A DNA stretch of 48,402 nucleotides from Spirogloea muscicola (Eukaryota; Streptophyta; Zygnematophyceae; Spirogloeales; Spirogloeaceae): assembly GCA_009602725.1 (NCBI GenBank), contig WELB01000404.1:1-48402 (forward strand). The letters run 5' to 3'. The position numbers and the translations under genes were made by a program. The notes below the pieces were generated by a model, which had not been told where the DNA came from, searched no databases, and saw only the letters and a program-made list of their open reading frames with translations. Of the stretch, positions 29,760-39,648 are shown piece after piece (the stretch's first letter is position 1; every line of letters begins with the position of its first letter).

Positions 29760-31393
29760 ACCGCGCGCCTTCTTCTGGCGGCGGCCTTCGTCACCTTTCG
29801 AGCAGCAGCTGGCCACCCTCGGCCTGTCCACCCGTGCGGAGAAGTGCGCGGCTTGGTCCCCCTGCGGCCACCCATCCACACTGGCGCTGCCCCCCGGTTG
29901 CTTGACTCCTGCAGACGGCTTCACCCTCCTGGGGGTCCCCCTCAGACCTTGTCCATTCTTTTGGGCTGGCCTCTCCCAGCCACCAGTTAATCTGGCCGCG
30001 CTTGCTTCTGGGCGCACCAACCTTCGTGGAATGAAGTGCGCGCCCATGGCATGCGGAATGGCAGCTACGTGCCCGACTCGAGGAGCACCTCCAGCCTGCG
30101 GCCGACTCCCCGAGCTGCAGGATATGCGGCTGGGTTTGGCCATGCTGACGAAGGCCATTGCGCAGAGGCTCCAGTACCTGGCGCGGGCCACCCCGACGTC
30201 CCCAGAGGCGCTGGCGGCGTACGCTGGATTCGATGCAGGCATGGTGGCGAGCCTGGCGGCCCTGGTCCGCCACCAGGGATTCCCCCAGTCGCTGGCGCCC
30301 TTCACCAGGCAGCGCTGCCCCTAGGCTACGGCGGTCTTGGTCTTGGCCCGCTCGTCCGTTCCTGCAGGGCGGCGTACCTAGGCAGCTGGGCGCAGACAGC
30401 CGCCTAACGCAGCGCTTCCTGGTCCAGGCCGCCGTACATTGGAGCAGGCGGTGTGGAGGTAACCATGCGTGTGCTGCCCTTCCAGGTGTCGCTGCGCTCA
30501 GCCCACCAGGAGCTACTCGCGGCGCACCCGGATCTGGCGGGTCAGGCGGTCTCCTTCGAGCACCTCGCGCACACCGCCGACCTGCGCGTCCAGGCGCGCT
30601 TCGCGGCGGCCGCGATGGACAGGGCAGCCTACGCCACCACCTTGCAGCTCCCGGAGGCCGACCTGCGCGGGCGCGCACGACTCCACTCGGCCTCTTCCCC
30701 TGGGACAGCGGCGTGGCTCCAGGCCCTTCCCCTCTCCGACGCCCTCACCCTCCCGGACGAGGTATTCCGTAGTGCCGTCCACCGGCTCCTCGGTCTGCCG
30801 CCGCCATGCCTCCAGGGTGTGCTTCAGTGCGAATGCGGCGAGCCGGGGCCGAGCCCGGGGAGCTGGCCGCCCATGTTCTTCGCTTTGTCCTCGCTGGGGA
30901 GCGGACAGTGGCGCACGACCTCCTCCGTGATGCCATGCATGGCATCCTCGTGGAGGCCGGCTTCTCGGTGGCCGTCGAGAATTCCGCAGTCATGCCGCTA
31001 CAGCAGCGGGCGGACGGTCTCCACGCCCGTCGCGTCGACCTCTTGGCCACCCCCCTGGCTGGCGGGCCGCGTCTCCTCCTGGACGTGGTGACAACGGACT
31101 CCTACGACCGCTCGCACATTTCGCAATGTGCCTCCAAGGCTGGGTATGCGGTGGCCTGCGCCGCCCGGGCCAAGGAGTCGAAGTACGCGGACCACCCGCT
31201 GGAAGACGAGTTCTTCCAGCTCGCCATCGACATCCACAGTGCGTTGGGCGCTCGGTGGCTCGAGCTGCTCAACCAGCTCTCGCACCACGCCATCTCCCAG
31301 CGATTCCATGGGGAGCCGGTGGACTTCCATGCAGCAGGGTGTCTTGCGCAGGCGTATCGCATGCGCTTGGCCGTCTCGCTGCAGCGGTCCATG
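29760..31393 (+). mobile_element. Non-LTR element, RT C-terminal half to RLE domain, broken
   Basis: Plus frames give LATLGLSTRAEKCAAWSPCG and ADGFTLLGVPL (RT post-catalytic region), then AIAQRLQYLARATPTSPEAL, PLGYGGLGLGPLVRSCRAAY and AAYATTLQLPEADLRGRARL. The CECG knuckle follows, then ARRVDLLATPLAGGPRLLLD with VVTTDSYD and KESKYAD. Frameshifts fall near 30,320, 30,420 and 30,830. A hairpin module interrupts it at 29,941-30,005. The 3' end is lost at about 31,393, within YRMRLAVSLQRSM, where the copia relic begins. Confidence 0.7.
29941..30005 (+). repeat. GGCTG-hairpin module inserted in RT sequence
   Basis: cagaccttgtccattcttttgggctggcctctcccagccaccagttaatctggccgcgctt sits directly after LLGVPL of the RT. 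It matches nearly base for base the unit at 34,225-34,290 (plus) and those at 33,380-33,440 and 7,491-7,555 (minus). Its discrete ends of about 62 bp argue for insertion of a short unit. Confidence 0.75.
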
Positions 31394-31559
31394 GTGTCTC
31401 TTACTGCTCCATGATATGGCTGCTCCTCCCAGCAAGAAAACATAACCTGTGGTGGATCTTCGAGTATTCAGGTCCCACCCCAATCTGCATCAACATAGCC
31501 ATAGAGAGTTGAAATACGCTCGACACTGTCTTCCAGTTGTTTCTCAACTTCTGATGCAG

Positions 31560-31880
31560 CCACGAAGAGTGACACAGAGCGGGACGACCTGCCAGGGCCC
31601 CTATCCTGTGACAGAGTCGGGGCCCAGTTTCGTTTCGGAGTGATCGAGGCAGCAGTTTGAGCAGACAACAGCGCAGAGCGGGACGACCTGCCAGGGCCCC
31701 TATCCTGTGACAGACTCGGGGCCCAGTTTCTTTCCAAAGTAGATTGTACAGCAGTCAGAGTAGAACACATAGAAGGAGACAACCTGGGAGGGCCCCCATC
31801 CTTTGAGGAGTTCAGGGCCTGCATTCTTTCACTCGCAGAAGAGCGATGCTGAAGTTCGCTATCTCCTCCGAGTGCAAGCC
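31560..31880 (-). repeat. In-frame tandem repeat inside the copia RNase H linker
   Basis: Two near-identical units share cagagcgggacgacctgccagggcccctatcctgtgacag (31,573 and 31,676; period about 103-105 bp), with a third diverged unit to about 31,830. The minus frame stays open across all three. It encodes RNWAPSLSQDRGPGRSSRSA, RNWAPTLSQDRGPGRSSRSV and a diverged copy, placed between FGILIPKN and LYGYVDADW where copia elements normally have only a few residues. Confidence 0.8.
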
Positions 31881-33025
31881 ACGTACTTGTAGTCCCAGAA
31901 TTTTTCGGTATCAAGATACCGAACAATTCGTTTGACGGCTTGCCAGTGGGCCATCCCAGGATGTTACATGAATTGACTAACTACTCCAACTGCTGCAGCA
32001 AGATCTGGTCTTGTCCCAGTGATTAGTTACATTAGGCTGCCCACAGCCCGCTGATATGGTATATTGGACATTGTGGCCTCCTCTGCTGCTGACTGTGGTC
32101 CTGCTCCTTCGTCGATGTCAACTTTAGGTCCATGGGAGTCGACACCGGCTTGCAACCCTCCATGTGGAACTGCTGCAGCACCTGCTCAGCATATCGGACC
32201 TGTCCCAACTTGATGCTTCTCCGCCTTCGATCCTTAAACACCTGCACACCCAGCAGGTAGGACACCTCCCCAAGGTCTGACATCTTAAATCTGCTGCACA
32301 GCAACCCCTTCACCCTGTTGACACTCTCCAGACTGGGGCTGAGTATGAGCAGGTCGTCCACATACAAAGCCAACAGCACCACAGGCTGTGCTGGCTCACG
32401 GAGCACATAGACACTTGTGTCCTAGTACATCGCACGAATCCTGCCTCCTTCAACACGTCATTGATTTTGTAGTTCCACTTTCTGGGCGCCTGCTTTAGCC
32501 CGTACATGGACTTCTTCAAGAGACAGACCGTGGTTGGCTGCTCTGGGTCAGCGAAACCTTCAGGCTGCATCATGAAAATTTCTTCCTCCAGATCCCCGTT
32601 GAGAAACGCTGTCTTCACATCCATCTGGTGAGTTTCAACCTCCCTGATTGCGGCTAGACTCAGCAACACTCGGATGGAGGTGTATTTAGCAACCGGTTCC
32701 AAGGTTTCAGCGTAATCAATTACTTCGACCTGGGAAAATCCCTTTGCCACCAGTCTTGCCTTGTATCGCACAAGTTCTCCGTCTGCACCTCTCTTCCGCC
32801 GAAGCACCCATTTGCAACCGATTGCCTTCCGCCCGTGGCAAGTCAACAAGTTTCTGCGTCTTGTTTTCTCCAATAGAACGCATCTCTTTAGCTGCAGCTA
32901 ACTCCCACTCGTAGCATCCTCCATATGCCTTGCCTGCACCATGGTCAGGGGTTCATCTACGGTAGCTGCAAAACCAAAGAAGTGTGCGGGATCCTCCCTA
33001 ACCCTCACCTGTCTCGTTCTTGTGC

Positions 33026-33140
33026 TTCTTCTAAGCTGCTGCTGCGGCTGCGGCTGCGGCTGCGGCTGCTCGTCGTCCACTGTAACTGGATATCATCCTC
33101 TCCAGCCTGCTGTGGCTGCACCTCCTCCTCCTCCTCCTGC
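33026..33140. repeat. GGCTGC and CTC/CTG microsatellites
   Basis: Repeats of GGCTGC around 33,045-33,070 (Gln/Pro-rich on the minus copia frame) and (CCT)n near 33,120-33,140 (Glu-rich on minus). They lie in the copia linker upstream of the RT. Confidence 0.8.
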
Positions 33141-33259
33141 TCGGAGTCCTGAGACGGTATCAGTGACTGCTCTTGCCCATCGACCTCCACAGAACCTTCA
33201 TCAGTGTGAAGGGAGTCGCGAGCGCAGTACCTCCCGCTCAGCATCTGGTCAGGCAGAGA

Positions 33260-33450
33260 AGGCGAGCGGTGCGCGTGAAACGGAAGGGTGGCCATTTCAA
33301 GCCGATCCACTGGTCAGGCAAAAAGCTAGTGCAAAGATTGGGGATACATGACACGAAATGACCCCCTTTGGTCAGAACAAGCGCGGCCAGATTGCTGGGA
33401 GAGGCCAGCTCAAAGGAATGGACAAGGTCTGAAGGAGCCGGAGTGCTAAG
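33260..33450 (-). repeat. Composite repeat with a GGCTG-hairpin module
   Basis: The block shared with 7,360-7,555 ends in a module (gcggccagattgctgggagaggccagctcaaaggaatggacaaggtctga). It sits between the copia relic and the next non-LTR copy. Confidence 0.65.
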
Positions 33451-33509
33451 GACTGTGGTCAGGCGATTACACCCGACAGCCGTGCCACAAATGGGGCCTT
33501 GATGCAGAA

Positions 33510-34290
33510 GTTGTGACGTGCGCGATACAGCTCTTGCAGCGGGGGATGCGCACGGGGAGGGGAGCGGACCGGCACACACGACCTGCTCCGGAACGCGATG
33601 TTTGGCATATTTGTCGAAGCCGGTTACACTGCGGCGCTGGAGAACTCCAGCATCATGCCTTTGACTGCTGGGGCGGACGGCCGCCTCCACACCCGGCGCG
33701 CCGATCTCGTCGCTAGCGCGCTCGGCGGGGGGCCTCGGCTCATTGCCGACGTCGTCACAACGGACTCCTTGGATTCCAGGAGCGCAACACGCTCGGCGGA
33801 GGAGGCGGGCTACGCCGTCCGCCAAGCGGCCGCCGCAAAGGAGCGCAAGTACTCAGATCACCCGGTAGACGACGAGTTTATCCCACTCGCCGTCGACGTA
33901 CACGGCGCCTTTGGCGCCAAATGGCTGGACCTTCTTCACCGCCTTGCGCGGCGAGCAGCGGCCCGCCGCGACGGGCAGCAAGGCGAGCAGCCTGGCTTCC
34001 ATGTCGCCGGGTCCCTCGCCCAAGTTTTCCGGATGCGCCTGGCCGTCTCTTTGCAGCGGTCCCTAGCTTTTGCGGTCCACTTGCGCGCAGGCCGCGCTCT
34101 GGCGGCGGCCTCCGGCTTCCGTCAGGGCGACGTCTTTCCGCCTGCTAGCTACTCAGATTTGCATCTACTGACGAGAGGTTACTGAGACTTCGCTTACTGC
34201 TGTCTCAGTCCTTAGCACTTCGACTCCTTCAGACCTTGTCCATTCTTTTGGGCTGGCCTCTCCCAGCCACCAGTTAATCTGGCCGCGCTT
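33510..34290 (+). mobile_element. Non-LTR element C-terminal third, best preserved, with 3' UTR module
   Basis: One open frame (33,598-34,185) reads FVEAGYTAALENSSIMPLTA, then TRRADLVASALGGGPRLIAD, VVTTDSLDS, KERKYSDHPVDDEFIPLAVD and VHGAFGAKWLDLLHRLARRA. It ends FRMRLAVSLQRSLAFAVHLR and SYSDLHLLTRGY, stop. Upstream frames (33,513-33,600) retain part of the knuckle. After the stop come about 40 bp and then a perfect module (34,225-34,290). It is 5'-truncated, with no RT. Confidence 0.75.
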
Positions 34291-34412
34291 ACTCCGCCAG
34301 GGGAAGCGCCAAGGAAAACAAGCACAAGAAGAAACAAAGCAGCTACGAAGCACTCAGTAACCCCGAGCTGAGCAGAGAAAGCTCCGACACTACTCTGCCT
34401 ACCCCCGCAGCG

Positions 34413-34722
34413 ATCACCTCCTACTGGCGGCAATTGACACTTTCGGCTGCATGGGTCCTCGCTCTCATACCTTACTGGAGAACATTGCAAGTTTGGGATA
34501 TGCTCGACGTGAGGATATGCTTCCAGCTCAGATGGGCATGCCGGCAGCCTACTTTTCATTTTTGTGACGTCGAGTGTCAGCCTGTCTGCAGCAAGCTCAG
34601 GCTCATGCGTTGCATCAGCAAGCTGGTCGAGCCTTAGCTGGTAGCCCAAGAGCTTGTTGATTGCCGTCTGGCATTTGGGCATCAGTTATCGACCTTTATA
34701 TGCTGACTCGTGGTTACTGAGC
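34413..34722 (+). mobile_element. Second-family non-LTR C-terminal fragment
   Basis: DHLLLAAIDTFGCMGPRSHT and LLENIASLGYARREDMLP are followed, with interruptions, by HALHQQAGRALAG and VIDLYMLTRGY, stop near 34,722. It is related to 5,238-5,343 and carries the same C-terminal signature as the main family. That confirms both belong to one superfamily. Confidence 0.6.
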
Positions 34723-34989
34723 GGGTCCGCTTAGCAGCAGGTGACGTACATTTGTCAATGTGCTTGCCTTTGTACTTGGCCACACAGGCCCTTCATCTCT
34801 TAATACACACTCATTTTCCTCATGGCGGGCGCCGCCGGCGATGGCTTTGAGGGGTGGCGGGGGCGGCGGCGGCGGCGGCATAGCGCGCGCCCTGCCCAGC
34901 GACGTCACGTAGAAAGTCACTCACCCACTCACTCCGAGCTTTGTTCACTTCTTTTTCTATATTTCACTCTCTTTTCTGAAGGGAAAGAC

Positions 34990-35100
34990 GCAGCGTCTTC
35001 CTGGGCTGGCCACTCACAGCCATCGCCTTCTACTGGCCAGGGAACCCGCTACCAGGAGCCCAGTTTCTCTGCCCTGCGGCTGCTTAGCAGGGGTTACTGA
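34990..35100 (+). mobile_element. Hairpin module followed by a non-LTR tail
   Basis: Module cctgggctggccactcacagccatcgccttc (34,998-35,035) joins directly to the tail GTRYQEPSFSALRLLSRGY, stop at 35,098-35,100. It is a chimeric junction, again module before tail. Confidence 0.6.
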
Positions 35101-35194
35101 GTGTTTCTTTCACAGCCACCATTGAAGTTGGAAGCGCTGTTCTTAGCTGCTTGATCTCTTATGTGCTAGCTTTCACACTTCCCCTGGCCCCTGC

Positions 35195-35475
35195 GCACTC
35201 TGTTCCTTCTTATTGGGTTGCCCTGTCCCAGTGGCTCGACCTGCTGGCCAGGCTTGCGCGGCGCTCTGTGTCCCGCAGGCGAGGTGAGCCGGCTGACTTC
35301 AATGCCGCTGGCTCGTGGGCCCAGGTCTCTCATTTTTAATCGCATGCGTTTGTCAGTCTCCCTCCAGCGGTCCTTGGCCCACGCCTTGCATCTGCGTTCT
35401 GGCCATGCTCTCGCTGCAGCCTCTGGCTTTCGTCAGGGAGATTGCTCTCCAGCAGCTAGTCTGTCGGATTTGAGG
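35195..35475 (+). mobile_element. Non-LTR C-terminal fragment with a degenerate module upstream
   Basis: A decayed module (ttccttcttattgggttgccctgtcccag) is followed by frames giving LDLLARLARRS, RMRLSVSLQRSLAHALHLRS and AASGFRQGDCSPAASLSDLR. The last residues of the usual end (LLTRGY) are missing. Confidence 0.6.
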
Positions 35476-35494
35476 TGAGCCCTTCGACAAATTT

Positions 35495-36090
35495 GAGAAA
35501 GGGGCTCTCCCAATGGGGGCAAGGGCTGTGAGAAGCCAGCCCGAACAGCATTGACAAGGTTCGAAGGGGCCAGACTACGAGCTAAGCAGCGACTTCGGGG
35601 CCTAGAGAGGCTATGGCAGAACGGGGGAGGATGGACCACTCAGTACTTACGAGTGAGGAGCCTCACATCCGACAGACTAGCTGCCGGAAAACTTTCCCCC
35701 TGACGAAAGCCGGAGGCCGCACCGAGAGCACGGCCAGCACGCAGATGCAAGGCGTGGGCCATGGACCGCTGGAGGGAGACGGACAATCGCATACGATGTA
35801 CCTGAGCCCACAAGCCAGCGGCGGTGAAGTCAGCCGGCTCAGCGCGCCTGCGGGACACAGCGCGCCGTGCAAGCCTGGCCAACAGGTCGAGCCAGTGGGA
35901 TCCGAGAGCCCCGTGCACGTCCACAGCCAGGGGGACGAACTCATCGGCAGACGGGTGGTCGGCGTGTTTGGCCGCCTTGCTGCGAGCGGCCTTCGCCGCA
36001 GCGTGGCCAGCCCGAGAGGCAGAAAGAAAAAGTGCGCGCCCATAGAGAAGAGGGGCTGGCAAAGCCAGCCCAAAAAAGAATGGACAGTGT
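35495..36090 (-). mobile_element. Non-LTR tail with 3' UTR and module, plus a nested second module
   Basis: Minus frame 36,018-35,640 reads KAAKHADHPSADEFVPLAVD, VHGALGSHWLDLLARLARRA and AASLSDVRLLTRKY, stop. The 3' UTR (tggtccatcctcccccgttctgccatag) and a module at 35,495-35,575 follow. Its 5' junction at 36,018-36,050 is another minus module (ggggctggcaaagccagccc), so the truncation point coincides with a module. Confidence 0.7.
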
Positions 36091-36170
36091 CCAAAGCCAA
36101 AGAAAGAGGAGCCGGAAAAAGGACTACACTACAAATCACTGCAGAACACAGAGACGATGCAGAGGGAAGC

Positions 36171-36906
36171 TCAGTACCCACGAGTGAGCAACATCAGGTC
36201 TGAGTAGCTCGCTGCAGGGAAAGAGGCACTCCGCCGAGACCCAGAGGCGGCGGCCATAGCACGGCCTGCTCGCGTGTGGACGGCGTGGGCAAGGGAGCGT
36301 TGAAGCGATACGGCCAGGCGCATGCGAAAACCTTGTGCGAGCGAACCGGCGGCGTTGAAGTCGGGCATCGCCCCTGGCAGACCCGGCCGCCGGTCAATGG
36401 CCTGGCGGGCAAGCCGCTGAATGAGATCCAGCCAGCGGCTGCCAAAAGCCCCGTGTACATCCATCGCCAGGGCCGCGAATTCATCCCCCCACCGGGGGAT
36501 CAGCATATTCTCGCTCCTTGCCCCGGGCCGCCTGGCCGACCGCGTGCCCTGCAAACGACGCCGATCTGGTGGGGTTGGCGGAGTCGATGCAGTCAGTTGT
36601 CACCACATCAGCGATGACGCGGGGACCGCCGCCGGGAGGGATGGCGACCAGGTCGGCGCGTCGCGTATGGGGCTGGCCGTCCGCGCCCAGCTGGATGGGC
36701 ATGATGGAGGAATTCTCCACCGCGACCTTAAAGCCAGCCTCCGAAAACACCCCCTGCATACCATCGCGCAGGAGGTCGTGGGAAACGGTCCGCTCGCCCC
36801 CGTGTGCGCAACGGAGCATGTGTGCGGCCAGCTCCGCAGGATCAGCGTGACGGGCACCGCACTCGCATTGAGTGACGCCCACGAGGCAGGGAGGGAGGAG
36901 GCCCAA
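36171..36906 (-). mobile_element. Non-LTR element knuckle, RLE and tail with one frameshift
   Basis: Minus: GLLPPCLVGVTQCECGARHA, LAAHMLRCAHGGERTVSHDL, SSIMPIQLGADGQPHTRRAD and PRVIADVVTTDCIDS. After a frameshift near 36,500 come DEFAALAMDVHGAFGSRWLD and SYSDLMLLTRGY, stop at 36,171. The knuckle spacing (C-x-C...H-x3-C...H-D) is intact, which makes it a good family reference. Confidence 0.75.
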
Positions 36907-37106
36907 GAGCCGGTGGACCGCCGTCCTGAAAGCCCCGGGTTGGAGCGGTCGACCACATCAGTGGTGACCACATCAGCGATGATGCGCCCGCCGCCGCCCG
37001 TCGTGGACGCCACCAGGTCGACGCGGCGCGTGTGGAGTCCGTCGGCCCTCTGGAGGATTGGCATGACAATTTGAGGCTCCTCACGCGTTGCTACTGAGTG
37101 GTCCAT
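36840..37106 (-). mobile_element. Nested truncated RLE-domain fragment
   Basis: Minus: a tail-type start (QIVMPILQRADGLHTRRVDL), then VASTTGGGGRIIADVVTTDV, broken off and joined to the neighbouring copy's knuckle at about 36,930. The preceding bases correspond to LLTR.Y...GVDGPL of another copy. At least three insertion events are needed to explain 36.1-37.1 kb. Confidence 0.6.
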
Positions 37107-37149
37107 CTACACCCGTTCTGACAGCGCTTTGGGCACCTCCGTCATTTGG

Positions 37150-37520
37150 CCCCTTTGAACCTTTGTCAATTCTTTTCGGGCTGGCTTTTCACAGCCCTTT
37201 GAGAGAGCCACTTCTAATTTCCCAGCCCCTATTCTCTATGAGCGCTTACTTCTCTGTACTGGAAGCGCCTTTCTTTTCCCCCTGCCCGGGCTGAAATGGC
37301 CTTTTAGGCCCCTCCGTCATTTTGGCCCACTTCGAACCTTTGTCTATTCTTTTCGGGCTGGCTTTTCACAGCCCTTGCCCCCATGGGGAGCACTTTTTAA
37401 TTCATGGGGAGAGCCCGTCCTTCTGCCCGGGGACTCGCGAAGAAGTGGCTCTACCAACGTGGGCAAGGGCAGTGAAAAGCCAGCCCGAAAAGAATTGACA
37501 AAGGGTCGAAGGGGCCACAA
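37150..37520. repeat. GGCTG-hairpin modules, three copies in two orientations
   Basis: Plus copies at 37,150-37,215 and 37,330-37,415 and a minus copy at 37,440-37,515. All carry the long right arm (ttgcccccatggggag or its complement) and the left flank ccccttcgaacctttgtcaa. The plus and minus pair at 37.33-37.52 kb forms a large inverted repeat. Confidence 0.75.
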
Positions 37521-37569
37521 TGACGGAGGGGCCTGAAAATGCCATGTCAGAATGGGTGGAGGATGGACC

Positions 37570-38070
37570 ACCCAGTAGCTACGAGTGAGGAGCCTCAAAT
37601 CCGACAGCTTAGCTGCCGGAAAACTATCCCCCTGACGAAAGCCAGAGGCTGCAGCAAGAGCACGGCCAGCACGCAGATGCAAGGCGTGGGCCATGGACCG
37701 CTGGAGGGAGACTTCCAAACGCATGCGATAAACCTGGGCGAAGCGCTCTCCAGCTGGGGTGCCAGCGGGATGGTCTGGCAGGGTTTTATGCCACCGCACC
37801 CTGGATGGCTGGATGGCTGAATAGCCATCCAGCCCGCCCCCCACCCTTCCCCAAGGCATGCGCCCCGCGCGCCTTCTCAAGAAGAAGTGGCTGTCCCAAC
37901 GGGGGCCAGGGTTGTGAAAAGCCAGCCCGAAAAGAACTGACGAAGGTCGAAGGGGCCAAAGGACGGAGGGGCCTAAAGCGCTATGTCATAACAGGTGTAG
38001 ATGGACCACTGGACCACTCAGTAGCAACGAGTGAGGAGCCTCAAATCCGATATCCATGCGGAGCCCTCTT
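37570..38070 (-). mobile_element. Two non-LTR tails and a module
   Basis: Minus 37,735-37,575: FAQVYRMRLEVSLQRSMAHA and AASGFRQGDSFPAAKLSDLR, LLTRSY, stop. Minus 38,060-38,010: only the last codons (LRLLTRCY) plus 3' UTR, with a module at 37,880-37,960. Between them, at 37,738-37,860, is a single unit of the minisatellite that expands at 38.09 kb. Confidence 0.65.
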
Positions 38071-38086
38071 CACTCTCTACCCCGGG

Positions 38087-38500
38087 GGCTTGGGAAGGCT
38101 TCTCCAGCTGGGATGCGCCGGGATGGCATGACAAGGAGTGCATGCCACCGCAACCGAGTGGCTGGCTGGCCAGTCCCCCGCCCCCCCCACCTTCCCCGGG
38201 GCTTGGGAGCGCTCTCGAGCTGGGGTGCGACCAGGATGGTGTGGCGAGGAATCTATGCCACCGGCAACCTGGGTGGCTGGCTGGGCATCCCCCCCGCCCC
38301 CCCCCCACCTTCCCCGGGGCTTCGGGGAGCGATCTCGAGCTGGGGTGCGACCGGGATGGTGTGGCAAGGAGTTTATGCCACCGCAGCCTGGATGGCTACG
38401 CTAGCCATCCCCCCCCCCCTCCTCCGGGGCTCGGGGAGCGCGACTCGAGCGGGGGTGCGACCGGGATGGTATGGCAGGGAGTTTTAGCCACCGCAGCCTA
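38087..38500. repeat. GC-rich minisatellite, four tandem units of about 108-120 bp
   Basis: Units start near 38,087, 38,201, 38,321 and 38,429 and share tcgagctggggtgcgac, gggatggtgtggca, tatgccaccgcagcc and a C-rich run ending ccttccccggggct. An isolated fifth unit lies at about 37,738. Open frames through it are simple translations of the repeat (WGATRMVW, CHRQPGW). Confidence 0.9.
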
Positions 38501-38702
38501 GATGGCTGGGCTACTAGCCAATCCCCCGGCTAACTGCGTAGTCCCCACGCCTGCGCCCCNCCACTTCCCGACTGCCTGCCCCCTCGCAGCAACCCCGTCC
38601 ACAGCCAAAGCCAGCGCCAGCCTGCCCGCCGCGGCCGCCGCTGCCGCTGCCGCCCTCTCTCCACCGCCTCGCCTAGCCCGCCACCCACCCCCCTCTGCCA
38701 AC

Positions 38703-38921
38703 ATGGCCGCTGCCGCCACATCCGACGTCGCCGCCGGCACCGTCGGAGTGAACGACCCCTATGCAGGGCCTCTGAGCGCTTCTCCCAGCACACGCCCGGG
38801 CGCATTTGTGCGCCCTGCCGAAGCGGGCATGACGCTGCTGCAGCACCCGCAGCAGCCATTGGCCGACTCAGGTGCGTCCCTGCTGGCCCCCTCCCTTGCA
38901 CTGTGTATCTCCATGTTCTAG
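38703..38921 (+). CDS. Alanine-rich short ORF, possible first exon
   Basis: ATG at 38,703 (accaacATGGCC) opens MAAAATSDVAAGTVGVNDPY and continues PAEAGMTLLQHPQQPLADSG to a possible donor (ctcag|gtgcgtcc, 38,871). Comparable alanine-rich starts occur in the repeats at 8,690 and 34,822, so this may be element-derived. An N at 38,560 lies upstream. No gene can be followed beyond it in 38.93-41.15 kb. Confidence 0.25.
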   Translation: MAAAATSDVAAGTVGVNDPYAGPLSASPSTRPGAFVRPAEAGMTLLQHPQQPLADSGASLLAPSLALCISMF

Positions 38922-39289
38922 CTCGGGCGTCGCTCAAGGTTGCCGGCCTCCTCCAGGCGGCCTTGGCATCATGTCTGCGTCCAAACCTTACGCCTGGCTG
39001 CGAAGTTGCTACGTCAAGCAGGAGTCGCAAGTCATCCCCAGCTCCACTGTCGCCGTCCAGACAACATGATGGCTTGGTGCTAGGCAGCGCTTATAGTCTT
39101 GCTCGTGTCACCCATCCGTACTCCTCAATCTTCAAGGACAACTTGTTAGGTCTGATGCTTTTGATCTTGCTTGTCTTCAGCAGGGGCAGCCCTCGTTCAG
39201 GACGCCGTCTCGGTACACGAGCCTTTCTTCTACTGCCTGTGCGCGGATTGGCAGAGGCTGACTTAGATCCCAGGGACTGATTTGCAGCT

Positions 39290-39365
39290 GCCTCGACCTT
39301 TCTTGCGCATGCGTCTATCTATGTCTCTATAGCGGTCCCAAGCGCTAGCTTTGCACCGCCTTTGC
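39290..39365 (+). mobile_element. Decayed non-LTR C-terminal fragment
   Basis: cttgcgcatgcgtctatctatgtctctatagcggtcccaagcgctagctttgcaccg translates as LRMRLSMSL, stop, RSQALALHR, matching RMRLSVSLQRSLALALHLR with an internal stop. It is the only recognisable element trace in the 38.9-41.1 kb AT-richer stretch. Confidence 0.5.
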
Positions 39366-39648
39366 AAAATGTAGTGGAATCCTGTAGAAGAGACAAAGCT
39401 CCTTCCACTGGAATCAAGATTGGGGTTGAGAATTTTGTGGCAGCTACTTATGATGCAAGTTACGCGTGCAGTAAGGTATGTATTAATGTTTTTGTGTACG
39501 TGTGCTAAGTCTCTGTGTGCTGCCACAGACGACTACCTAGTGCTAGACTTGCTCTCAATTGCTAGCTTTCCAGCAGTCTAGCTCCTCAACCTTTTCAGAT
39601 ACCCTAAGCACAACTTTCTTGGCAACGCTTTCAACGTTTCAACGCTTT

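Larger units (their letters stand above)
31400..33310 (-). mobile_element. Ty1/copia retrotransposon relic (pol: RT and RNase H)
   Basis: Minus strand, in order: RRSTRTRQVRVREDPAHFFG, IGCKWVLRRKRGADGELVRY, KARLVAKGFSQ, VETHQMDVKTAFLNGDLEEE, LKKSMYGLKQAPRKW, LYVDDLLI (RT active site), MSDLGEVSYLLGVQV, then YGYVDADWGG and RRSTTGYVFLLGGAAISWSS (RNase H). These are diagnostic of Ty1/copia pol. Frames change near 32,880, 32,420, 32,060 and 31,470, so it is inactive. Gag, protease, most of integrase and LTRs are not seen. It interrupts a plus-strand non-LTR copy at about 31,393. Confidence 0.9.

Noticed and set aside
37130-37520. RNA polymerase III B box (GGTTCGAAGGGGCC on the minus strand of modules) making these tRNA-derived SINEs
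   Set aside because: GGTTCGAA resembles a B box, but the subtype with GGTCTGAA lacks it. No A box is seen at the right distance, and it lies antisense to the element 3' UTR.
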